This document shows, piece after piece, positions 56,279 through 64,000 of a DNA stretch of 64,000 nucleotides. Under the pieces are notes generated by a model that searched no databases, was not told the DNA's origin, and saw nothing but the letters and a program-made list of their open reading frames with translations. The position numbers and the translations under genes are program-made. Each line of letters opens with the position of its first letter. Positions within the stretch are counted from its first letter, which is position 1. Where the stretch lies: the NCBI GenBank assembly GCA_963920665.1, contig OY987272.1, forward strand, positions 15,753,001 to 15,817,000, in the 5' to 3' direction. The DNA is from Straminergon stramineum. Its lineage: Eukaryota > Streptophyta > Bryopsida > Hypnales > Calliergonaceae.

Positions 56279-59200
56279 AAGAATTGAGCTCTTAAATCAA
56301 TTAAAAACAAAACTTTAACATCAATACCTTAAAGAAGGGAGTTTGACCCTTGATTCATTCTCAATCAAGAGTGTAGAGGCTTTGCACCCTTTATAATCAC
56401 TTATGTATGCAAGTAAAAGTTGAATAAAAATAAAGTAAAAATACAATGGTAACTTTTGTTCTAGTTTGTTTTGTATGTAATGTTGAGATATCCTTGGCTA
56501 CACGCACACCAGTCATTGTTTTTATACCATTGGAGAGCTTGACTTGTATTAAAGTCATATTGTTGCTTTTGGACATATGATGGATTTGTGAGCAATTTTT
56601 AAGACTTGAAATTGAATTAAATTAAGAAAAAAATTGAATATAGGAGTTTTAATGTTATTCTTGGCATCTCCAAAAAGCTCTCAATAAGTAGAAATACACC
56701 AAAGTTCAGTTTTGCACATTTAGTTTTGAAGTGTAAAAAGTATGGGTTTTCAATTGAATTTTGTTTTTATAAGTTGAATTGAATTATGGATGAATTATTT
56801 TAAAAATTAAAAATTAAAAGAATACATGGGTAAATCACAAGAAACACTTAGACAAGTGCACAAGGCCACACAAGTTGTTTATAAGTAAAACTTTGAAAAA
56901 TTACATTGATCTTCAACAAAGACAAAGAGGAGCACAAAAAATCTTTGTAATTAATAAGAATTTTTTTTTAATTCACTTTATAAATCAGTTTCATATTCTC
57001 AAAATAATTGAATAAATCATTCATAATTTAAAAATACAAAAATGAAATATTCTAAACAATATTTAATGCATTATATATATTCCAATTTAATTGTAAATGT
57101 TCTTATTTTATTACTATTATTATTTATTAGGATACTTGAAAATTAAAATAAAATATGAAATCATTCAACATTATTGAAGACAAACATCATTAATTATAAA
57201 TTGATTATAAATTCTATATAGTGAATGAAACTATTTTAAATGAAATGAAAATAAATTCAGTCATATAGAGAAGTGAAGGAAATATAAAATGATTGCAATA
57301 AAAGTTGTCATTTTATTTGTACAAAAGAAAACCTAGGTTCAAATAGGGACATATATAAATAAAAACCAAGGCTTTGTAAAAAGTATCAACTAAATTCTCT
57401 AATTCATCATAGTTTTACATATATAGATTGAAATACATAAAATTCTTAGACAAGTGCTTAGAATATCCCCTACATTTTTTGTTTTCTTCTTTTGTCTTCA
57501 TCTTTCTTTTTTGTTTCAATTGAAATTGATCTCAAATAAGGAAATTAGAATTTTCAAGGCAATTTTTGATTTAGAAATAATATTCCTATTGTATTGCAAA
57601 ACTTTTTTTAATCAACTATAATACAATTTTTTAGTTTCACATATTTCTTTTCATTTTGATGATTCCATAGATATGAAAACAACTGAGTCTCTTTTTCAAA
57701 ATATGAAGTATCTTTTGCTACAAATGGTACAATTGAGTCAATGTTTTTAAGACTTTAGTTAGAAGTTGACTACAAAGTAGAGGCTCATTTATAGGTTTTG
57801 ATCTTGGTGCTTGTAAAGAATTTGAATCCACCAAGCAAATCTAAAAAAATTTGGATTGATTTCATTTATTTCTAAAAAACATTGTTTTCTAATTCATCAT
57901 TACATTCTCTAGGAAATCCTTGTTGCAATGAAGGCCAATTGGACTTACTTGTGTGTACTATTGATTCCTTGACACTACTTTAAAAATTGCTAAGAGTGCC
58001 TACATGAGAGCAAAATCTCTTAAGTGCTTGCCTAATTAACTCCATGTAGAAAAAAATTAATGCCAATGTCTTCATTGCTTTTAAAAAAATGCCACCAAGC
58101 TTTAAAATCCCACACTCAAGGGCTACCTTCATTGGCAACCCAAAAGCAGAGTAGGAACCATATAATCCATAAGCATTTTCAAGATGAGGTCACCAAGCCA
58201 TTGGTCATAAATGAAAAAAACCCACTAATTGTAACTATTGAAGTTGGCATTTTTTTAATTCTATAATTTAATTCTTAACAATTTAATGTTTGAAATCATT
58301 CTCAACTTCTTTCTACTTACTATATTTTCCAAATGTGAATATGAAATATTTTTATAGAAATTTATAATACGTATTCCCATCTTAATTCTTCAAGATTTTA
58401 TGGAGGGTTGCAAGTTTTCGGATCTACATTTTTTTGGAAAAAGGTTGAAAGATGAATTCTAACCATGTGGAAAGAATTGCAAATACTTCTTTTTGAAATC
58501 CAAGCATCCTGATCTCACACTTGGTAGGGTTTCCAAAATTTTAGGAGGGTGTGATTCAACAAGTTAATCCCTAATTGCCCAAGGCAACAAATTTTAGTGT
58601 CAACAAAACTTTGAAGCTAAATAAAACCTTGCCAAGTTACTGTTTGAATACTAAGTTATTTGTGTTTAAATTTTTTTGGAAAGCTAGTTGTTACATCAGA
58701 AACTGGATTTTGAAAATGAATGATTATGAATTTTCTATTTAAGATTTTGTGCAAGGGGGGCCATTGCAAATCTTCTTTTTCTAGTTTTGAGGGCTCTTGG
58801 AAATGAACCTCGAATGAATTAGATTTTGGAGGAAAACCACATTAGAAATTCATTTAAAAAATCATCGAGTAGATTTTAAGAAGTCATAAATTGATTGGGG
58901 TTACCCGTATGCATGTCATACCTTATAACTTCGGATTTTTTGGGCAACCAATTTCTTAAAACTCACTATAAAAAATCATTGAAAGTTTTCAAATTACTTT
59001 TATAGTTTTGACATCCTCATGATCAAACATTATGATTTTTTAATCTATGCTTGATATTGTTGTATTTTCTTTTCCCATATGATCTCTAACATATCTAGTT
59101 TGAATTTGTGATGTTACAAATCAAAAAATTTGATAAAAATGATAAAACGTTGTCTTTTTGTTCAATTTAGAGCACATTCCAAGAATCTCAAAAAAGCCTT

Positions 59201-59550
59201 GAACATTAAACATTATTTAAAGGATCCTATGGTTGGATTTGTTAAAATATATATATAGACAAAGATTGTTGCCTTGCTTTGAAGACTAGCATTTTGAAGT
59301 AGTTTTGCGCCTTTAAACATAAACGAACTTTAGGGGCCACCATATTCCTATTTCCGATTTAAAATTTTTATTCATGTTTCTTGTTTAAGAATGTGAGTCT
59401 TGTTTTGTTGTTAAAAAATTTATTCATGTTTGTTGTTAAAAAGAAACCTATCCATATTTTCTTCAAAACCTTTAAATTTCCAAATTTGTGGTTACTATTA
59501 AAATTTATGTTTATAGGTAAATTTTTTATTAAAATTAACTATTAAAATTT

Positions 59551-59556
<6 letters not shown>
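56279..59556. other. AT-rich, no gene seen
   Basis: No frame over 70 codons and no clear transposon ends. The short frame at 58,060-58,266 is unremarkable. Confidence 0.45.

Positions 59557-59620
<64 letters not shown>
59557..59620. repeat. (TA)n microsatellite, 64 bp
   Basis: Uninterrupted TA dinucleotides. Likely length-polymorphic. Confidence 0.97.
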
Positions 59621-59621
<1 letters not shown>

Positions 59622-60087
59622 CTTAATTTTATGAAAAGTTGAAAATTGATTTGATTCACCATGTACAAGCATTCTGGCTAGTCAAGCAAATCCAAGCATT
59701 CATCACTGTTGAATTCTATCAAAACAAATACAAGCATTCATTGCTGCAAGGGTTGGGCAGTCCCCCAAAGCTTTGAATCACATGCCAGATCCAGGCCATG
59801 CACAGGCAAATGGTACACCACAGGGCGCCTGCAATCAATGTTTTAGAGGCTAGCAATTTTGTGTCTTATATCTGGGATTTTCAAATATCTAATGGTTGAA
59901 TTGGCCAGGACAGTTTCTCTTGCCCAAAATTGAAGTTGTGCAAAAAGTATTCCATAGCACTCATCTGTGAATTGAATCTGTGTCTCGATCAGTCCCACTT
60001 CAAAAGTCTTGTAACTTGCACTGCGACTTTTCCACAGAAATCCAAATAGACAAGTCACCATGAGTCCAGCTTCGCTCAATTCTCCAG

Positions 60088-60410
60088 ATGGGGAGGACCA
60101 AGGTCCAGGCCAAGTGACAATATTCTTAGGCATATTTCTTTCACTTTGGATTGTTTTCTTACAGACACTTGACTGCCTTTTGACCAACGAGTGAAAATTG
60201 GCCAGCCACAAATGACATCTGAAGCACGACCGTACGGAAGTCACATTGAGTCATTGACCACCTAGTACATCATCAACCCTATCCGATAGAGAGCATGTTA
60301 TGTTTCCTTGGCTACATAAGTCATGGCGGATTTGTGACCACGAGGTGGTGCAAATTCCATCTATTGAAGCATGTCAAACAAAAGAACAATCAAAGTGTTG
60401 AAAAAAAAAG
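60088..60410. repeat. Dispersed 0.3-kb repeat, copy 1 (copy 2 at 63,509-63,800)
   Basis: Both copies share AGGCCAAGTGACAATATT, TATTTCTTTCACTT, GATTGTTTTCTTGCAG-like and TCCTTGGCTACATAAGTC in the same order and strand. On the minus strand the shared part gives KKTI-SERN-P-NIVTWPG in both, so it may be an old coding piece. The reading frames differ on either side (59,843-60,244 minus; 63,118-63,987 minus). I recognise no family. Confidence 0.65.
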
Positions 60411-62580
60411 CACATTGGGATGTGTTTCCATTTTGGACCATAATATTATAATTAGTAACAATGACTTCAAGATTGTTGTGAATGAAACATTTGTCGGAGA
60501 TGGTTTGATTATTCATGCTTTCATAGTATGGGTAAGCGACCGTCGACCAATGTTTATTGTTGTTTTTTGTTGGTAGGACAACTTGCACTTTGGAATGTCT
60601 GTAAAGAAGGAAAAAATGGGTAGAATCATCCACTAACATATATTTATATGTTCATCCACAAAATTATCTATTGTAAAAAGCTTTCATCCAAATGTTAGCA
60701 AATTTTGGAATTTTTTGAGAAGGGTTTGGTAGTTTTATCTATTTCTTTAAACATGTTTCTTTGTGCTAAAGGAACTAGTGCCAAAATCACATAAGATTCT
60801 AGTGGAAATTTGCCCCGAATATTTGGCCAGCAAGGGCTATCCATGGTGTCTCCTTCCCAATGTAGACTTTAATCTTGCTCACACACTACATTTTTGAATT
60901 TGGTATTAGTATTAGAAAGGTCCCTTTGCTATAGCAATCTTCCCCAATATTGAAAACCAACTCATCTCTTGAAATAACTCTCTTTATAGTAGAGGCGAGA
61001 GGTCATAGAGACCAATTTCCAAACCAATGAGAGCTTGAAAAAAAATCAAGGAATGCAATTTTATTCTTGAATTTTCAATCCTAGGGCAAGAATGATAAGG
61101 ATAGCATTTTTCCATTTGTGACAATATAGAGGCATGGAATTTGGAGCACCACTTAGCCAAAGGGCTCAAAGCCAATCATTTCAAAAGAACTCACATCATG
61201 AGTTGTTATAGTCCAAAAAATATATTAAAAAGTTTAGATCAAATACTTTGAGACCCCCTTCAATTTAACATTACCTCCAATTGTGATGACATCCAAAGGT
61301 TTGCATTTTAGAAACAAACCATAACCTTGAGAAGGCTCTCATTCTGGGTGTAAAGGAGGCCTAAGACTTTGATTACATTGAATTAAAGTCTTCCTATCCT
61401 AGCATTGTCAATATATCAATTCAAGAATATCATTTAATTTCTTATTTTAATTTAAAAAGTTAGACCACAATCCATCAATTCAAGAATATCATAGATTGAT
61501 TGAAATAACAATCCGTGTTATTTTATTTCATGGTGAATGGATCAAGAGGCCCCAAGTTTGATCCATTTTCATTTTATTTTCATCCTTTCAAAAAAAATAC
61601 AACATAATAATCATTACAAATTGAACTACATATTGTTCACCTTTCTATGTAATTTGCTTCGTGCAACATGTTTGTTTCCATGAGAGTTATTGGACATGTC
61701 TCCTATCATCAGATTTTATCTATGCCATTTCTTAACATCTGGATTATATAGAATCTTCATTTTCTTCATATCATTTTATATATATATATATATACTTCAA
61801 GAATGCTACAAATTTTATTCCCTATTAAAAGTATATTTTTCACAATATAATCAATCAAAGTGGTCATTTCCAATTGAAACCATGAAATCTCAATCCTTTG
61901 AAAATTCACCTTGTAAACAACTAATGACATCAAAAATAGGGTTTTGAAATTTTGAACAATTGAATCAATAGTATATAACAAAATAGATTTTTTTCCATTT
62001 TTGATTATATGGCAAATTTCTTGACTTATACAACAATAATACATATAAAGAATACCTTCATAAAACTTCTTTGTTTCCTACATGAATACATAATAGATGT
62101 ATAGTCCAAAAATCTTCAAATCACAATCATATCGTGATGCACTTTAGTTCCAATTTTTATTAATTTCAATGTATTTTGTTCTAGACCACTCATAAGTTAC
62201 TAGAGCAAGGCAAAGTTCAAAACCTTGTCTAAGAAATACTAGACAACCAATAATGTATTTTCAATAAGATCCTAATAATGCAAAGAATAATTTTTAGAGA
62301 TAACAATTTTTTTCAAAGGTTTAGTCATGCAAAAGTGGTACTTTTTGTTTTGTGCCACCTATATTTTGACCTTGAATAGTCCCCCTTCATTCACCCAAAG
62401 GACACTATAAGCTCTCAAATATGTTATACTAAGAGCATTGCCACCATGGGGCAGCCAAATCCGCACAGCAAATGGCCTTTGGCGGGCTCACCAAGCCAAG
62501 CCAGCACAATGACTTAGTTAAGTTATACCCCACTGGGACACACCATGTGGAGTTGTGGACCCAGGAAAGTGATTGTAGAC
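60411..62580. other. AT-rich, no gene seen
   Basis: It contains a short TATATA run near 61,776. Small frames on both strands (60,295-60,639) are overlapping and unremarkable. Confidence 0.4.
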
Positions 62581-62656
62581 CATTCTAATTGTAAAAGCAA
62601 CATTCTAATTGTAAAAGCGACATTCTAATTGTAAAAGCGACATTCTAATTTTAAAT
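62581..62656 (+). repeat. 20-bp tandem repeat, nearly four units
   Basis: CATTCTAATTGTAAAAGC(A/G)A is repeated three times, followed by a diverged fourth unit. Confidence 0.95.
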
Positions 62657-63508
62657 ACAGATTCTCAGTGACTGCTCCACTGTCTCACTGTCTTGGCCAT
62701 TGCTGTGTCTGTGTCTTGTTTTCAAGCGAGCTTTTTGTTGCAATTGTTTGGAATTCTCTTGTTCTTGTTTTTGGTATTTTGCATTTTTTTGGATTTCAAT
62801 TTATGGCTCCTCAAATGGGACTCTACAAATTGTTAAATTAAAAACTTTTATGTAATTTTTTTCATAAAACTAATGTATTTAAGATTCTTTTTTAAGAGCC
62901 CTCAACAATAAAAATATCAACATTTACAGTGGACTTCATTGCAAAAATCATGAATAAAAAAATTATAATCATTCATCTTCAAAAAATGAATACTAAAACT
63001 AGAATTTAACAAGAATTTTTCAGAAATATAAACTACTGAGTACTAAAACTAATAACCTGGTATAATTTCTTTTGACTTTAAAGTATTTTCAACAATAGAA
63101 TTTGGTGCTTTAGGGATTCATGGGTTGATTGGGAGTTTGGAAAAAAGAAATAACAGAATGAAAATTCTAAGCTTCCTCCCTCCCCTCCCCTCTTCCTCCC
63201 CCCTTGCAAGGCTACTTCGTCCACCCTGTGCCCTCCCATGGTCGCCCCCTGCCATCAATACGGAATCCCACCCAACAAGAAAACACGAAAGATAATGAAA
63301 AAAATAGTCGCACCTTGGGCTCTCTTCAACTCTCACTGTCCATGGGCCACAGTGGCCATGCTGGCTAACAGGAGTTGAAGAATGTTTTGGGAGCAACCAA
63401 TGGGAATCAAAGCGTTTCTTGCTTCCAGGCTGACCATTTATGAGGATTGATCTACGAGGATCGTAGAGACACAAGTAAATTACATGTGGGCTATGCTTCT
63501 TGAAATCG
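62657..63508. other. Gene-poor, partly GC-richer stretch
   Basis: 63,165-63,480 is less AT-rich. A minus-strand frame (63,118-63,987) covers it, but its apparent first codon is TTG and it runs through the dispersed repeat and the tandem repeats at 63,770-63,920, so it is doubtful as a gene. Confidence 0.35.
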
Positions 63509-63800
63509 GAGGACCAACGTCCAGGCCAAGTGACAATATTTCTAGGTATATTTCTTTCACTTAGGATTGTTTTCTTGCAGGCAATTGGCGAACTTTTTGA
63601 CCAACAACTGAAAATTGGCCGGCCGCGGATGACAACTGAAACACAAGGGAATTCACATTGACCCACTGCTTCATCAGCCTTACATAGAGAGAATATTATG
63701 ATTCCTTGGCTACATAAGTCATGGCGGACATTGGAAACACGAGGCAGTGCAAAATCCCATTGTGGTATTGACATGTTCAAAAAAACAGAAGAAACACGTT
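63509..63800. repeat. Dispersed 0.3-kb repeat, copy 2
   Basis: Direct-orientation partner of 60,088-60,410, with several small indels. Confidence 0.65.
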
Positions 63801-63930
63801 GAAGAAAACAGAACAAACATGTTGAAGAAAACAGAATAAAGATGTTGACAAAAACCAAGAAAACATGTTGACAAAAAGAACAGTGCCAGGAAGTGTTTCT
63901 ATTTCCCACGGAAGTGTTTCTATTTCCCAA
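63770..63930 (+). repeat. Degenerate tandem repeats
   Basis: Units of about 25 bases built on CATGTTGAAGAAAACAGAA, then two copies of GGAAGTGTTTCTATTTCCCA. Confidence 0.8.
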
Positions 63931-64000
63931 ACTAGTAAAATGAATACCATAGCTTTCTAGCAGCTTTGGCAACTTTTTGTCTAACAATTAATTAAAGTAC

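Noticed and set aside
63118..63987. 289-codon minus-strand frame as a real protein gene
   Set aside because: Its first codon is TTG, it begins in tandem repeats, passes through a dispersed repeat and has no domain I know; kept only as a possible remnant.
1..64000. Species assignment
   Set aside because: Gene families show a land plant, but nothing in the window distinguishes the group reliably.

Overview
The window looks like a nuclear segment of a land-plant genome. Evidence: AT-rich intergenic DNA, TATA-box promoters with introns, several plant self-incompatibility S1-like (S-protein homologue, SPH) genes, a broken nucleobase-ascorbate transporter, and plant-type transposons (hAT, CACTA-like, Stowaway-like, foldback elements, a solo LTR). 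I cannot name the species. No tRNA, rRNA or CRISPR array was seen.

Layout. (1) 1-7,595 and 32,835-39,709 are the two arms of a large inverted duplication (the left arm runs off the window). Each outer end carries an S1-like secreted-protein gene: minus strand, cut by the window edge, at 1-180; plus strand at 39,529. Each arm has gained its own small transposons since duplication, and the other arm shows the empty site. (2) 7,600-12,000 plus 27,277-29,500 form a second S1 gene unit, repeated in direct orientation at about 41,950-45,560. Both copies of its S1 gene (11,289-11,706 and 43,585-44,008, minus strand) are broken by different small deletions. A fragment of a nucleobase-ascorbate transporter gene lies at 10,005-10,705. 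(3) 11,986-27,268 is one 15,283-bp hAT-type transposon with matching ends, an 8-bp target duplication (GTCCAAGT) and an intact empty site in the paralogous copy at 44,280-44,287. It sits in the apparent 5'-leader intron of the S1 pseudogene at 11,289. (4) 27,277-32,834 holds a diverged S1 upstream copy with a 1.05-kb foldback element and two nested CACTA-like hairpins. (5) 44,300-64,000 is mostly gene-poor: decayed S1 upstream sequence, a 1.1-kb solo LTR, a 2.9-kb TTAA-flanked non-coding element, simple repeats and a dispersed 0.3-kb repeat.

The hAT element is the most interesting object. It carries a hAT transposase gene (minus strand; catalytic residues kept but two in-frame TGA stops), a 765-residue coiled-coil protein with a degenerate RING (minus strand), and, divergent from it, a 526-residue atypical protein kinase with all main catalytic residues (plus strand). 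A motif close to AGGGCGCGGACT occurs in both subterminal regions, upstream of the transposase, between the RING and kinase genes, and in two long tandem clusters. The arrangement suggests a multi-gene transposon whose cargo genes share cis-sequences with the transposase and the element ends. That functional link is inference; the element boundaries and the ORFs are read directly from the sequence.
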